Shown here: in pieces, positions 52,216 to 62,817 of the stretch
Layout: every line of letters begins with the position of its first letter
Position numbering within the stretch: position 1 is the stretch's first letter
From: Arthrobacter sp. MAHUQ-56
GTDB lineage: Bacteria > Actinomycetota > Actinomycetes > Actinomycetales > Micrococcaceae
Direction of reading: 5' to 3'
DNA: 64,000 nucleotides
Assembly (NCBI RefSeq): GCF_019710585.1
Contig: NZ_JAIFZQ010000010.1
Span: 1-64,000, forward strand
The notes under the pieces: model-generated
What the model was told of the DNA's origin: nothing
Seen by the model: the letters and a program-made list of their open reading frames with translations, nothing else
Databases searched by the model: none
Made by a program: the position numbers and the translations under genes

Positions 52216-53457
52216 GTGCGCATAGTCCTCGGAGTCGGGGGAGGGATCGCCGCCTACAAGGTGGCATCGCTCCTCCGGCTTTTTACTGAAGCCGGCCATG
52301 ACGTCACGGTCATCCCCACGGAGGCGTCCACCCGCTTCGTGGGCACCGCCACCTGGGAAGCCCTCTCCGGCAACCCGGTCAGCAACAGCGTTTTCGACGA
52401 CGTCCACCTGGTCAACCACGTCCGCCTGGGCCACGAGGCAGATTTGGTGGTGGTCGCGCCGGCCACGGCCGACCTCCTGGCCAAGGCCGCCACCGGACAG
52501 GCTGCCGACCTTCTCACCAACACCCTGCTGATGGCGCATGGTCCTGTGCTGTTCGCGCCCGCGATGCACACGGAAATGTGGCAGCACCCTGCCACCCGCG
52601 CCAATGTCGAAACCCTTCGCACCCGCGGGGCAGCAGTCCTGGAACCCGCTTCCGGCAGGCTGACGGGTGCCGACTCCGGCCCGGGCAGGCTGCCCGAGCC
52701 CGAGGCAATCTTCGAAGCCGCCATGGCCCTGGTCCAGGGCCGGACCGATTACCAGCTCCCGCTGGCCGGACGCACCGTCACCATCAGCGCCGGAGGTACC
52801 CGCGAGCCTCTGGACCCCGTCCGTTTCCTCGGCAACAGGTCCTCCGGCAAGCAGGGTGTTGCCCTGGCTGTAGCGGCGCGCAACGCCGGCGCCACCGTCC
52901 GCCTGCTGGCAGCCCACATGGACGTCCCCGCACCCTCCGGCGTGGAAGTGGTGCGGGTGGAAACCGCCCTTCAGCTTCGCGCAGCCGCGCTTGAGGCCGC
53001 CGCGGACTCGGACGTCTTCATCATGTCCGCCGCCGTCGCCGACTTCAGGCCTGCCGACGTGTCGGACACCAAAATCAAGAAGCGGGACGACACCGCCGAT
53101 CCCGTCATCACCCTTGTGCGGAACCCGGACATCCTGCAGGAGCTGGTGGAACGGCGCAACAGCCAGCCGGCCGCCGTTGCCGCCGGCCAGCTCATCGTGG
53201 GCTTCGCAGCCGAGACCGGAGACAGCGAGGGCGACGTCCTGGCCTATGGCGAAGCCAAACTGCAACGCAAGGGCTGCGACCTGCTGGTGGTCAACCACGT
53301 CGGAACGGACAAGGTCTTCGGGCAGGACTCCAATTCCGTGGTCATCCTCTCGCGTGCCGGCTCCGAACCACAGGAAGCGTCGGGAACCAAGGCTGAGGTC
53401 TCCGATGCCATCATCAGCCGCATCAGCCTTGAACTGAACCGTCTGTCAGTGAACTGA
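52216..53457 (+). CDS. coaBC: Bifunctional CoaBC (PPC synthetase/decarboxylase)
   Basis: A 413-residue fusion for coenzyme A synthesis. The N-terminal CoaC part (about residues 1-180) is a flavoprotein decarboxylase (LGVGGGIAAYK, VVAPATADLLAKAA, FAPAMHTEMW). The C-terminal CoaB part (about 185-413) joins cysteine to phosphopantothenate (ISAGGTREPLDPVRFLGNRSSG, SAAVADFRP, IKKRDD). GTG start; preceded by GACGGAGGTCAC. Position after rpoZ is conserved. Confidence 0.96.
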   Translation: MRIVLGVGGGIAAYKVASLLRLFTEAGHDVTVIPTEASTRFVGTATWEALSGNPVSNSVFDDVHLVNHVRLGHEADLVVVAPATADLLAKAATGQAADLLTNTLLMAHGPVLFAPAMHTEMWQHPATRANVETLRTRGAAVLEPASGRLTGADSGPGRLPEPEAIFEAAMALVQGRTDYQLPLAGRTVTISAGGTREPLDPVRFLGNRSSGKQGVALAVAARNAGATVRLLAAHMDVPAPSGVEVVRVETALQLRAAALEAAADSDVFIMSAAVADFRPADVSDTKIKKRDDTADPVITLVRNPDILQELVERRNSQPAAVAAGQLIVGFAAETGDSEGDVLAYGEAKLQRKGCDLLVVNHVGTDKVFGQDSNSVVILSRAGSEPQEASGTKAEVSDAIISRISLELNRLSVN

Positions 53458-53566
53458 TCCTGTTCCGCCCCCGGCCCAAGTGTTTCCCGCCACGTTCACT
53501 TAGCACGGGGACATCTACAGACTTCTCCCTGACGGGTGAACGGACTCCAACCAGTAAGGTAGTTGA

Positions 53567-54802
<1,236 letters not shown>

Positions 54803-54891
54803 CCTGTTCCTTCCCAAGGCGGCAGCTGCGATGTCAGTGCCTGGTGTTTGGCTGTCTGTGTCCGCCCCGCAGCTGAACGGAGGTAACCACG

Positions 54892-56985
54892 GTGGCTGCT
54901 GAAAGCGCCGTCCAGCCGTCCCTGCTGCAGGGCTTCCCGGCCCGCCCGGTGGCAGGTGGGGTTGCCGCCGCCGCGCACCTTCCGGTTGCCCGTGTGCTCG
55001 TGGAGTCGTCGCTGCCCCATCTGGACCGCCCCTTCGACTATGCCGTGCCGGCGGCCCTCGACGAGGCCGCGCAGCCTGGCGTCAGGGTGAAGGTCAAGTT
55101 CAACGGCCAGGACCTCAGCGGATTCCTGCTCGAACGGCTGGCGGAGTCCGACGCCGGCCACGCGCTGGTGCCGCTGGCGAAAGTCGTGTCACCGGTGCCG
55201 GTCCTCACACCCGCCGTGCGCAACCTGGCGGAGGCCGTCGCGGCCCGCTACGCCGGCACGGTCAGCGACGTCCTGCGCCTCGCCGTGCCGCCGCGGGTTG
55301 CGAAGCTGGAAAAGGACATGCCTTTGGCCGCGCCCGGCGCGTCGGAAGCAACAGACGGAGGCGGGCATCCGCGTGCCGTTGACGCCGCCGATTCCGCATG
55401 GACCGGCTACCGTGCCGGGCCTGCCTTCCTCCGGCACCTGGCCGCCGGCGGATCGCCGCGGGCCGTCCTCAACCCCCTGCGGGGCTATGGCCCCGCCGGC
55501 TGGCCGCAGCTGCTGGCGGAAGCTGCCGCCGCTGCCCATGCTTCCGGCCGCGGCGCCCTGCTGGTAGTTCCGGACTACCGGGATCTTGACCGGCTCGAGG
55601 AAGCACTCAAAATGCTGCTGCCGGAGCAGGCGGTGGCAAGGCTCGCCGCTGACGACGGGCCGACGCCCCGCTACCGGAACTTCCTGCGGCTGCTGTCCGG
55701 AACCGCCAAAGTGGCCATCGGCACCCGGTCAGCCGCATTCGCTCCGGTGCAGGACCTGGGGCTCGTAGCCTGCTGGGACGACGGCGACGACCTCCACATA
55801 GAGCAACGCGCACCGTACGCCCACACGCGGGAAGTCCTGCTGCTGCGCGCCGAACAGGAAGGCACCGCCTGCCTCCTGGCAGGGCACGCCCGCAGCACCG
55901 AGGTCCAGCGCCTGGTCGACGCAGGCTGGGCAGCCCCGATCGGCTCCGATCGTCCTGGACTGCGCAAGACAGTTCCCCGGGTGGTGAACGCCGCTGACAG
56001 TTTCGAGCAGGGCCGGGACCCGCTGGCAACCATAGCCCGGCTGCCGGGTGCGGCCTGGAAGGCTGCCAAGGAGGGGCTGGAGCGCGGCCCTGTCCTGGTC
56101 CAGGTGGCCAGGGCCGGCTACGCGCCTTCACTGGTCTGCGACACCTGCCGTGAGCCCGCCCGGTGCAATGCGTGCCAGGGCCCCCTGGCGCTGGCCGGCA
56201 CCTCGGCTCCGCCCCAGTGCCGGTGGTGTTCCACGCCGGCACCCGACTGGCGGTGCACCCACTGCGGCGCTAAGCGGCTCCGGAAGGGAGCAACGGGGGT
56301 GCTGCGCACGGCCGAAGAGCTCGGCCGCGCCTTCCCCGGCGCAACTGTCGTCACGTCGTCGGGGGACCAAGTGAAGGCCCGCGTCGGATCCGGCAAGGCA
56401 CTGGTGGTGGCAACGGTCGGTGCCGAACCTGTTGCCGAGGGCGGCTATGCGGCCGCACTCCTGCTGGACGGGGACTCCCTGCTGCGCCGCGAAACCCTGC
56501 GCGCAGCCGAAGACACGGTGCGCCGGTGGTTCAACGCCGCCGCCTTGGTGCGGCCTGGCCCGGAGGGCGGCATGGTAGTGGTCACGGCAACGGACGCCGC
56601 CGCAACGGGTGCCTTGCTGCGCTGGGACCCTGCGGGCTACGCGGAGCGGGAACTGGCGCTGCGGACGGAGCTCGGGCTGCCACCGGCAGTTCGCATCGCG
56701 TCCGTCACCGGGCCGCGCCCCGCCGTCGAGCACTACACAGGTGCCGTGGAAGCCGAACTTGGAACAGCGGGCCTTGTGGTGCGCAGCGCCGGCCCGGCGC
56801 CCCTGCTCCTGACCGGGCCCCCTTCCGGGCGGCGCCAGGCTGAGGATGTCCGGACCCTGCTGTTCTTCCCCTACAGCCAAGGGGCCGCCGTCGTCCGTAT
56901 CCTGCGGGCCACCCGGGCAGCCGTGGCCGCCAAGCGCACCACGGAACCGGTGCAGGTGCGCCTGGACGGTGTGGACGTGCTCTAG
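54892..56985 (+). CDS. priA: PriA-like primosomal protein N', helicase motifs lost
   Basis: A 697-residue PriA homologue for replication restart. The N-terminal 3'-DNA-binding domain is clear (FDYAVPAALDEAAQPGVRVKV) and the zinc region keeps four CxxC pairs (CDTC, CNAC, CRWC, CTHC; about residues 415-460). The central helicase region has no Walker A (GxGKT) and no DEAH-type box; FGCGxTGSGKT is replaced by unrelated sequence. Such ATPase-less PriA is known across actinobacteria. It may load replication proteins without unwinding. GTG start with GGAGGT 7 bases upstream. It ends 10 bases before the convergent glycosyltransferase gene. Confidence 0.9.
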   Translation: MAAESAVQPSLLQGFPARPVAGGVAAAAHLPVARVLVESSLPHLDRPFDYAVPAALDEAAQPGVRVKVKFNGQDLSGFLLERLAESDAGHALVPLAKVVSPVPVLTPAVRNLAEAVAARYAGTVSDVLRLAVPPRVAKLEKDMPLAAPGASEATDGGGHPRAVDAADSAWTGYRAGPAFLRHLAAGGSPRAVLNPLRGYGPAGWPQLLAEAAAAAHASGRGALLVVPDYRDLDRLEEALKMLLPEQAVARLAADDGPTPRYRNFLRLLSGTAKVAIGTRSAAFAPVQDLGLVACWDDGDDLHIEQRAPYAHTREVLLLRAEQEGTACLLAGHARSTEVQRLVDAGWAAPIGSDRPGLRKTVPRVVNAADSFEQGRDPLATIARLPGAAWKAAKEGLERGPVLVQVARAGYAPSLVCDTCREPARCNACQGPLALAGTSAPPQCRWCSTPAPDWRCTHCGAKRLRKGATGVLRTAEELGRAFPGATVVTSSGDQVKARVGSGKALVVATVGAEPVAEGGYAAALLLDGDSLLRRETLRAAEDTVRRWFNAAALVRPGPEGGMVVVTATDAAATGALLRWDPAGYAERELALRTELGLPPAVRIASVTGPRPAVEHYTGAVEAELGTAGLVVRSAGPAPLLLTGPPSGRRQAEDVRTLLFFPYSQGAAVVRILRATRAAVAAKRTTEPVQVRLDGVDVL

Positions 56986-56995
56986 GGGAAACCCC

Positions 56996-58072
56996 TTAGC
57001 GCCGCCGCTTCGCCATGATTTCGTGCGCGACGTCGACCAGCTGGCGGGCGGAGTCATCCCAGCTGAACTCCCGGGCCCGCTCCACTGACCGGCGGGAGAT
57101 GTCCTGCCACCGGGCCTCGTCCTGGAGCGCAGTCACGGCAGCCGCAAACTGCCCCGGGGATGACGGATCAACGTAGCTTGCGGCGTCCGCACCCACTTCG
57201 CGGAAGATCGGAATGTCGCTGGCGATGACGGGGGTACCCAGCGCCATCGCCTCCACCAAGGGAAGGCCGTACCCCTCGGCGCGTGACAGGCTGACAAGTG
57301 CTGTGGCCCGTCGCAGCAGGGCGTCATACTGCTCATCGGTGACGCCGTTGTGGAACACCACGGAAGCCCCGGCCGGGACGATCTTTTCGAGCTCAGCCCG
57401 CCGTTGCGGGGTGATCCGGCTGAGGAGGTGGAGGGTGTAGCCAGGCAGCCCGGACATGCCGGCCACCATGGTTTCCACGTTCTTGTAGGGCATGAACGAG
57501 CCCATGTAGACAATCGTCTTGTCCGCGCCGGCTTCCGGCCGCCGCGGCTCCTGCGCAGGCTGGGGGGCGTTGGCGATAATGCGCACGGGACGCCGGGTCA
57601 GGCGGTATTTGGCGATCAGCGCTTCGGTGGTGCGGCTGATGGTGGCCACGGTATCGGCACGGTTCAGGAGCAGCCGCTGCGGCCAGAACGCTTTGTGGTA
57701 AAGCCGCCACAACACTCGGACCGGTGCCGGCAGGAAGCCCGGGGGAGCGGGGTGCTCGTAGTAGATGAGGTCGTGCAGCGTCAGCACCAGCCCGTACTTC
57801 CGGCCCCAGGTGCCCATGGTTTGCATCGGGCACACCACCACATCCGGCTTCAGCGCGTTGACCTTGCGGGCCACGAACAGCTCGCGTGGCGAAAGCGGGC
57901 TGCTGATCAGCGTGTACGGCACGTCCGGCAGCAGGGCGAGCTGCCGCTCGTCCGAGACCAGCATGGAGACATCGGCAATCTTCGCCGCCGCGGCGATGAG
58001 GCTGGCGCCGTAGCGGCTGATGCCGTCATGGTGGTCGGTGCGGGTGAAACGTGCATCGATGACGATCTTCAC
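56996..58072 (-). CDS. Glycosyltransferase family 4 protein
   Basis: A 358-residue GT-B glycosyltransferase. The C-terminal nucleotide-sugar domain has KTIVYMGSFMPYKNVETM near residues 183-200 and the EX7E motif in SRAEGYGLPLVEAMALGTPVIASD near 258-280. The N-terminal acceptor domain begins MKIVIDARFTRTDHHDGISRYG. The sugar and acceptor are unknown; a mannosyl or glucosyl transfer to an envelope glycan is the usual role. It overlaps the upstream hydrolase gene by 4 bases, so they form an operon. Confidence 0.9.
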   Translation of the reverse strand: MKIVIDARFTRTDHHDGISRYGASLIAAAAKIADVSMLVSDERQLALLPDVPYTLISSPLSPRELFVARKVNALKPDVVVCPMQTMGTWGRKYGLVLTLHDLIYYEHPAPPGFLPAPVRVLWRLYHKAFWPQRLLLNRADTVATISRTTEALIAKYRLTRRPVRIIANAPQPAQEPRRPEAGADKTIVYMGSFMPYKNVETMVAGMSGLPGYTLHLLSRITPQRRAELEKIVPAGASVVFHNGVTDEQYDALLRRATALVSLSRAEGYGLPLVEAMALGTPVIASDIPIFREVGADAASYVDPSSPGQFAAAVTALQDEARWQDISRRSVERAREFSWDDSARQLVDVAHEIMAKRRR

Positions 58073-58998
58073 GCGGGGTGGTCCTTCAGGAAGCTGCGGA
58101 TGTGGCCGGCGGCCGGTTCCGGCGTTTCGTAGTGGATGAGGTGCCCGACGCCGGGGATCACCTTCAGGTTGCCGTCCGGCAGGAGCGCCGCGAGGCGGTG
58201 CTGGTCGGGGAGGGTGGCGATCTCGTCCTTTTCCCCGGCGATCAGCAGCACCGGAAGCTTCAGTTCCCCGGCCACCTCAGCCACGTGGTGGCTGACTGAC
58301 GCGGTGAACGACTCCAGCAGGCTGTCGCGGTCGGCGAAGGAACTGAAGTAGGCATGGTGCTGGCCGTGGATGAAGCCGCGGAGGCCGCGGTCGCGCGTCT
58401 TGGCCATGGTTTCGCTCATGACGCGGACGATCACCCGGTTGCGCAGCAGCGCCAGGCCAAGCCCGCGGGGGAGGCGCGCGGCGAGCCGGTAATAGAGCAC
58501 TGCCAGGCGCGTCATTACCCCCTTCGGCCCCTCGAGCGCCGGGGCAGCGATGGGGTTGACCAGGATGAGCGGATGCACGGCTGCCGGATGGCTGGCCACG
58601 AAGTGCGCGGCCACGATGGAGCCGAACGAATGCCCGAGCAGCACGGTGTCCGGCCCGAGGTCCAGGGCTGCCATGAAGTCCGCAACGAACTGGCCGTACC
58701 GCTCCACCGAGTGCTGGTCCTGGCCAAACGCATCCGAACTGCCGAAACCGGGAAGGTCGGGCATGATGATCCGCATCTCGGGCAGGTGGTCGGCCACGCG
58801 CAGGAGCCCGTGGTGGTCGCCGCGGAAGCCGTGGACCACCAGGATGGTGCGGGTCTGGGGCGTGGTCTCCAGCGGTTCGTACGTCCAGTAGGCAACGGTG
58901 CCCCCGCCGAGGGTTACCTCGGACGCGTAGGTGCGCGCATCGAGGTGGGCGCTCAAGTAGGCGGGCGCGGCAGGGCCGGTCTGCTTCGAGGTGTTCAC
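58069..58998 (-). CDS. Alpha/beta-fold hydrolase
   Basis: A 309-residue serine hydrolase. The oxyanion region is VVHGFRGDHHGLLRVADHL, the nucleophile elbow GHSFGS near residues 121-126 and the catalytic histidine in VIPGVGHLIHYE near 288; the acid is probably in LLIAGEKDEIATLP. No signal peptide. It lies 8 bases after an aldo/keto reductase gene and overlaps the glycosyltransferase, giving a three-gene leftward unit with no obvious common pathway. The substrate is unknown. Confidence 0.87.
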   Translation of the reverse strand: MNTSKQTGPAAPAYLSAHLDARTYASEVTLGGGTVAYWTYEPLETTPQTRTILVVHGFRGDHHGLLRVADHLPEMRIIMPDLPGFGSSDAFGQDQHSVERYGQFVADFMAALDLGPDTVLLGHSFGSIVAAHFVASHPAAVHPLILVNPIAAPALEGPKGVMTRLAVLYYRLAARLPRGLGLALLRNRVIVRVMSETMAKTRDRGLRGFIHGQHHAYFSSFADRDSLLESFTASVSHHVAEVAGELKLPVLLIAGEKDEIATLPDQHRLAALLPDGNLKVIPGVGHLIHYETPEPAAGHIRSFLKDHPA

Positions 58999-59006
58999 TG
59001 CCCCGC

Positions 59007-59876
59007 CTAGTTGACGTTGTCCGGGTGGGACCCGGTGCGGTGTCCGCGGTCCAGGGCATTGATGGCTGCCATGTCACGGTCGGAAAGCTGGAAGCCGAAG
59101 ACATCGAGGTTCTCCCGGATCCGGGCCTCGGCGCTTGCCTTGGGAATGGCGATGTTTCCCAGCTGCATGTGCCAGCGCAGGATGACCTGGGCGGGGGTCC
59201 TGCGGTGCTCGCCGGCGCAGGCCTGGATCACGGGGTCGGCCAGGACCTCGCCGCGGCCCAGCGGGCTCCATGCTTCCGTGCGGATTCCCAGCTCTGAATG
59301 CTTGCGCCGCAGTTCCTCCTGCTGCAGCCACGGGTGGAGCTCGATCTGGTTGACGGCCGGGACCACTTCAGCGCTTTGCAGCAACCGGTCCAGGTGGGCC
59401 GGCTGGAAGTTGCTGACACCGATGGCGCGGACCCTGCCTTCCCGGTAAAGCGTTTCCAGGGCCCGGTAGGTTTCCGGAAACAGGCCCCGCCGCGGGCAGG
59501 GCCAATGGATCAGGTACATGTCCACATAGTCCAGGCCGAGGTTGACCATGGAGTCATCGAACGCCCGGAGGGTGGCGTCATAGCCGTGGTGGTCGTTCCA
59601 CACCTTGGTGGTGATGAACACGTCTTCCCGGGACAGCGGGGGAAAGAGTTCCCCGGACCCGCCGCTGCCGGTACCGTCGCCGAGCTGGGAGCTGATGCCG
59701 CGTGCCACGCCGGTTTCGTTGCCGTACATGGCGGCGGTGTCGAAATGGCGGTAGCCGGCGGCGAGGGCCGTGGCCACGAGCCCTTCGGCATCGGCGGGCG
59801 GCACTTTGTACAGCCCGAACCCGAGCTGGTCGATCAGCACGCCGTTGTTCAGGCTGAGCCGGGGAGAGGTTCTCAT
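59007..59876 (-). CDS. Aldo/keto reductase
   Basis: A 289-residue NADPH-dependent AKR of the 2,5-diketo-gluconate reductase-like group. The tetrad is visible: Asp46 and Tyr51 (DTAAMYGNE), Lys91 (FITTKVWND) and His124 (YLIHWPCP). The end SEARIRENLDVFGFQLS is the family cofactor loop. An unusual Gly/Ser-rich insert (about residues 65-78; GDGTGSGGSGE) precedes the lysine strand. Reduces small aldehydes or ketones; the physiological substrate is not evident. Confidence 0.92.
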   Translation of the reverse strand: MRTSPRLSLNNGVLIDQLGFGLYKVPPADAEGLVATALAAGYRHFDTAAMYGNETGVARGISSQLGDGTGSGGSGELFPPLSREDVFITTKVWNDHHGYDATLRAFDDSMVNLGLDYVDMYLIHWPCPRRGLFPETYRALETLYREGRVRAIGVSNFQPAHLDRLLQSAEVVPAVNQIELHPWLQQEELRRKHSELGIRTEAWSPLGRGEVLADPVIQACAGEHRRTPAQVILRWHMQLGNIAIPKASAEARIRENLDVFGFQLSDRDMAAINALDRGHRTGSHPDNVN

Positions 59877-59895
59877 GGGAACGACTCTACCTACT

Positions 59896-60861
59896 TCAGC
59901 TGGTGAGTCCTTCGTAATCCACCAGGCGCCGCGCGGTGGCCTCGTCCACGATCAGGTCTGTGGCGAGCCGGGCCGCCAGTGCACCCCGCAGGCCGTTGAT
60001 CTTGGAAACCCCCGAGACGACGCAGATCCTGCGCCGCACCTGGCGGAGCTGGGAAAGCGCCGGGCCCGTGGACCTCTCGTTCAGGACAATGCCGTCGGAG
60101 GACCCGTCACCCCGGAAAAACACGGTGGCGACGTCGCCCACGACATCCGAGTTTGCCAGCGCGTTCAGGTCCTCCTCGTCGAGGTAGCCGCCGGCGTAGA
60201 CGTGGCTCGGAAAGTCCGCGTGCACCGAGCCAACGCCGAAGATGGCGATGCTCATCTTTGCCTGCAGTTCGAGGACCCGCTGCACACTGCGTTCATTCCA
60301 CATGGCGGTCTTGGTGGCTGCATGGTCGAAGAATGCCGGAACCGGGAACTGTTCCACCCGCGCCCCGTACGCGTTTCCGAACCGCCGCATGATGTCGCTC
60401 GCGTAGGTGATGCCGGTGGTGTGCATGTTCCCTGCACCATTCAGCTGGACGATCACGCTGTCATGGGTGATCTTCCTGGTGAGGTGCCGGCTGACAGCGC
60501 TGAGGGTGGAGCCCCACGCGACGCCGATGATGGCGCTTGAGTCCACGATCGGCCCGATGGTCCGCGCCGCCTGCATTGCCACGCGGTCCAAAGTCTCGGC
60601 TTCATTAAGCGTGCCGATCACCGGGACAACGTGGACATCCACGTTGTAGCGGCGGCGGATCATCCCCTCCAGTTCGGGCCCCGTATCGAGCGGGTTGCGG
60701 ATCTGGATCTGCACCAGGCCCGACTCGCGCGCAGAGGACAGCAGCCGCGAAACGGTGGAGCGGGACGTACGCAGCTCGCGGGCGATGGCGTCCATGGTGA
60801 GGTCCTGCAGGTAATACATCTGTGCAGCTCGGAGCGCATCAGCGTCCCGGGAAAGTGCCAT
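59896..60861 (-). CDS. SorC/DeoR-type sugar-binding transcriptional regulator
   Basis: A 321-residue SorC-family regulator: an N-terminal helix-turn-helix (LTMDAIARELRTSRSTVSRLL, about residues 18-40) and a C-terminal effector domain (VVPVIGTLNEAETLDRVA; GVAWGSTLSAV; KINGLRGALAARL) that usually senses a phosphorylated sugar or polyol. Divergent from glpD, so it most likely controls glycerol use, with glycerol 3-phosphate a plausible effector. Start: AGGAAGG favours the third ATG at 60861; GTG 60879 and ATG 60867 are alternatives. A palindrome at 60875-60888 suggests autoregulation. Confidence 0.88.
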   Translation of the reverse strand: MALSRDADALRAAQMYYLQDLTMDAIARELRTSRSTVSRLLSSARESGLVQIQIRNPLDTGPELEGMIRRRYNVDVHVVPVIGTLNEAETLDRVAMQAARTIGPIVDSSAIIGVAWGSTLSAVSRHLTRKITHDSVIVQLNGAGNMHTTGITYASDIMRRFGNAYGARVEQFPVPAFFDHAATKTAMWNERSVQRVLELQAKMSIAIFGVGSVHADFPSHVYAGGYLDEEDLNALANSDVVGDVATVFFRGDGSSDGIVLNERSTGPALSQLRQVRRRICVVSGVSKINGLRGALAARLATDLIVDEATARRLVDYEGLTS

Positions 60862-60874
60862 CATCATTCCTTCC

Positions 60875-60888
60875 TGCACGTTTGTGCA
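60875..60888. promoter_or_regulatory. TGCACnnnnGTGCA palindrome, candidate SorC operator
   Basis: TGCAC (60875-60879), GTTT, GTGCA (60884-60888). It lies just upstream of the regulator start and just before the candidate glpD -35, so a bound regulator could affect both genes. Single copy in the intergenic region by eye. Confidence 0.5.
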
Positions 60889-60894
60889 TAGTGC

Positions 60895-60924
60895 TTGACT
60901 CCATTTTCCATTACTCCAAACAAT
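60895..60924 (+). promoter_or_regulatory. Candidate glpD promoter
   Basis: TTGACT (60895-60900), 18-base spacer, AACAAT (60919-60924). The -35 is good and the -10 weak, as expected for an activated or inducible promoter next to the TGCAC/GTGCA palindrome. Confidence 0.45.
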
Positions 60925-60987
60925 AGAGCAGAACGGCGGTGCGCCCTACAGGCGGGCCGCATCACACAAAGCCCCAAGGGAGTTGTT

Positions 60988-62805
60988 TTGGGACCCAAGG
61001 ATCCAACTGTCCAACCGTCCACCACTGCGCCGGAATCCGGAACCGAACGTTCTTCAGTCCATAACCTGCGCCGCCGCCCGCACGCGAAGGTGCTGGTGGT
61101 CGGCGGCGGCATCAACGGAGTAGGCACCTTCCGGGACCTCGCACTGCAGGGCGTCGACGTTGCGCTGGTGGAGCGCGGTGACTACTGCCAGGGAGCAAGC
61201 GGCGCTTCCTCCCACATGATCCACGGCGGCATCCGCTACCTGGAAAACGGCGAGTTCCGGCTGGTCCGCGAGTCCGTGGTGGAGCGCAACCGCCTGCTGC
61301 GCATCGCCCCGCACTACGTCAAACCCCTGCAGACCACCATTCCCATCTTCAGCACGTTCTCGGGAATCCTGTCCGCGCCGCTGCGGTTCCTCACCCACAA
61401 GCAGCAGGGCAAGCCCAAGGAGCGTGGCGCGTTCCTCATCAAAGTCGGGCTCAGCCTGTACGACGCGTTCTCCAGGGACGGCGGGACCGTTCCCCGGCAC
61501 CAGTTCCGGACCCACAAGCGCGCGCTCCAGGAACTGCCCGCCCTGCGCCCCGACGTCAAATACACGGCCACCTACTTCGATGCATCCGTCCACAACCCGG
61601 AGCGCCTGACCCTCGACGTCCTGCAGGACGGGGAAAAAGCAGGCCGGGCAGAGGCAGCAGGCCTGGGCCAGGCCAGCACAGCCCGGGCGAGCAACTACCT
61701 CTCGCTGCAGTCCTTGACGCCGCAGCCCAACGCGGGCACGGGGCGTGGCGGCACCGTTCGGCTCCGGGACGAACTGACGGGCGGGGAATTCGACTTCACG
61801 GCCGACATCATCGTTAACACCACCGGAGCATGGGTGGATCTGACGAATGAGGCCATGGGGGCTGCCTCCTCCTTCATGGGCGGCACCAAGGGTTCCCACA
61901 TCGTGCTGGACCACCCCGGCCTCCTGGCAGCTTGCCGGGGGCGGGAGATCTTCTTCGAGCACACGGACGGCCGCATCGTCCTGATCTACCCCATGGGTGA
62001 CCGGGTCCTGGTGGGGACCACCGATGTGGACGCAGACATGAGGCACGATGCTGTCTGCACTGACGAGGAGATCGACTACTTCTTTGACCTGATCGGCCAC
62101 GTGTTCCCGAACATCGCGGTGGACCGGGACCAGATCGTCTACACGTTCTCCGGTGTCCGGCCCCTGCCCCGGCATGACGCCACCCAGCCCGGCTTCGTCT
62201 CCCGCGACTACCGCATCGAACGCCGGGGCCCGGCACCCGACGGAAGCGGCGCCGTCGTCCTGAGCCTCGTGGGCGGCAAATGGACCACCTTCCGCGCGCT
62301 GGCCGAGCACCTGACCAACGAAGTCCTGGCAGAACTCGGCGTCCAGCGGAAGGTGTCCACTGCCCAGCTCCCCATCGGCGGCGGCGCCGGCTTCCCGGCC
62401 GACGAGGCGGCGGAACAGAAATGGATCAAGGCGCACATGGCTGACGGGCGCGACGCGGACCGCACCGCCGGGCTGCTCACCCGCTACGGAACCAGGGCCG
62501 AAGACGTCATCGCCTACCTCGACGCCGAACCCGACCAGGCACTGCGGTCCACCCGGGAACTCAGTGTCCGTGAACTGGAGTTCATGGCGGCGAACGAACA
62601 GGTAGGGCACCTGGTGGATGTGTTCATCCGGCGCACCTCCCTGGCCTTCCGGGGGCTCGTCACCGGCGAACTCCTGAACGAAGTAGCAGAAGTGCTGTCC
62701 GTCCCGCTCAAATGGGACGCCGCAGCACGCGCTGCTGAGATCAAGCACGCCCAGGACGTGCTGCAGCGTTTCCACCGCGTGGAAACGCACAGCCTGGTCG
62801 CTTAA
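60988..62805 (+). CDS. glpD: Glycerol-3-phosphate dehydrogenase (FAD, aerobic type)
   Basis: A 605-residue membrane-associated flavoenzyme that oxidises glycerol 3-phosphate to dihydroxyacetone phosphate and passes electrons to quinone. The FAD motif VVGGGINGVGTFRDLALQG starts near residue 38, followed by GASGASSHMIHGGIRYLE. The C-terminal domain (ADRTAGLLTRYG, then ELEFMAANEQVGHLVDVFIRR in pattern) matches the DAO_C region. TTG 60988 has AGGGAG 5 bases upstream; the ATG at 60895 would lie on the -35. It leads glpD-glpF-glpK. Confidence 0.94.
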   Translation: MGPKDPTVQPSTTAPESGTERSSVHNLRRRPHAKVLVVGGGINGVGTFRDLALQGVDVALVERGDYCQGASGASSHMIHGGIRYLENGEFRLVRESVVERNRLLRIAPHYVKPLQTTIPIFSTFSGILSAPLRFLTHKQQGKPKERGAFLIKVGLSLYDAFSRDGGTVPRHQFRTHKRALQELPALRPDVKYTATYFDASVHNPERLTLDVLQDGEKAGRAEAAGLGQASTARASNYLSLQSLTPQPNAGTGRGGTVRLRDELTGGEFDFTADIIVNTTGAWVDLTNEAMGAASSFMGGTKGSHIVLDHPGLLAACRGREIFFEHTDGRIVLIYPMGDRVLVGTTDVDADMRHDAVCTDEEIDYFFDLIGHVFPNIAVDRDQIVYTFSGVRPLPRHDATQPGFVSRDYRIERRGPAPDGSGAVVLSLVGGKWTTFRALAEHLTNEVLAELGVQRKVSTAQLPIGGGAGFPADEAAEQKWIKAHMADGRDADRTAGLLTRYGTRAEDVIAYLDAEPDQALRSTRELSVRELEFMAANEQVGHLVDVFIRRTSLAFRGLVTGELLNEVAEVLSVPLKWDAAARAAEIKHAQDVLQRFHRVETHSLVA

Positions 62806-62817
62806 GGCCGGGCAGCG

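Noticed and set aside
53458-53566. Possible SAM riboswitch before metK
   Set aside because: The 109-base gap has no recognisable SAM-I, SAM-II or SAM-IV pattern and no terminator-type hairpin; it looks like an ordinary promoter region.
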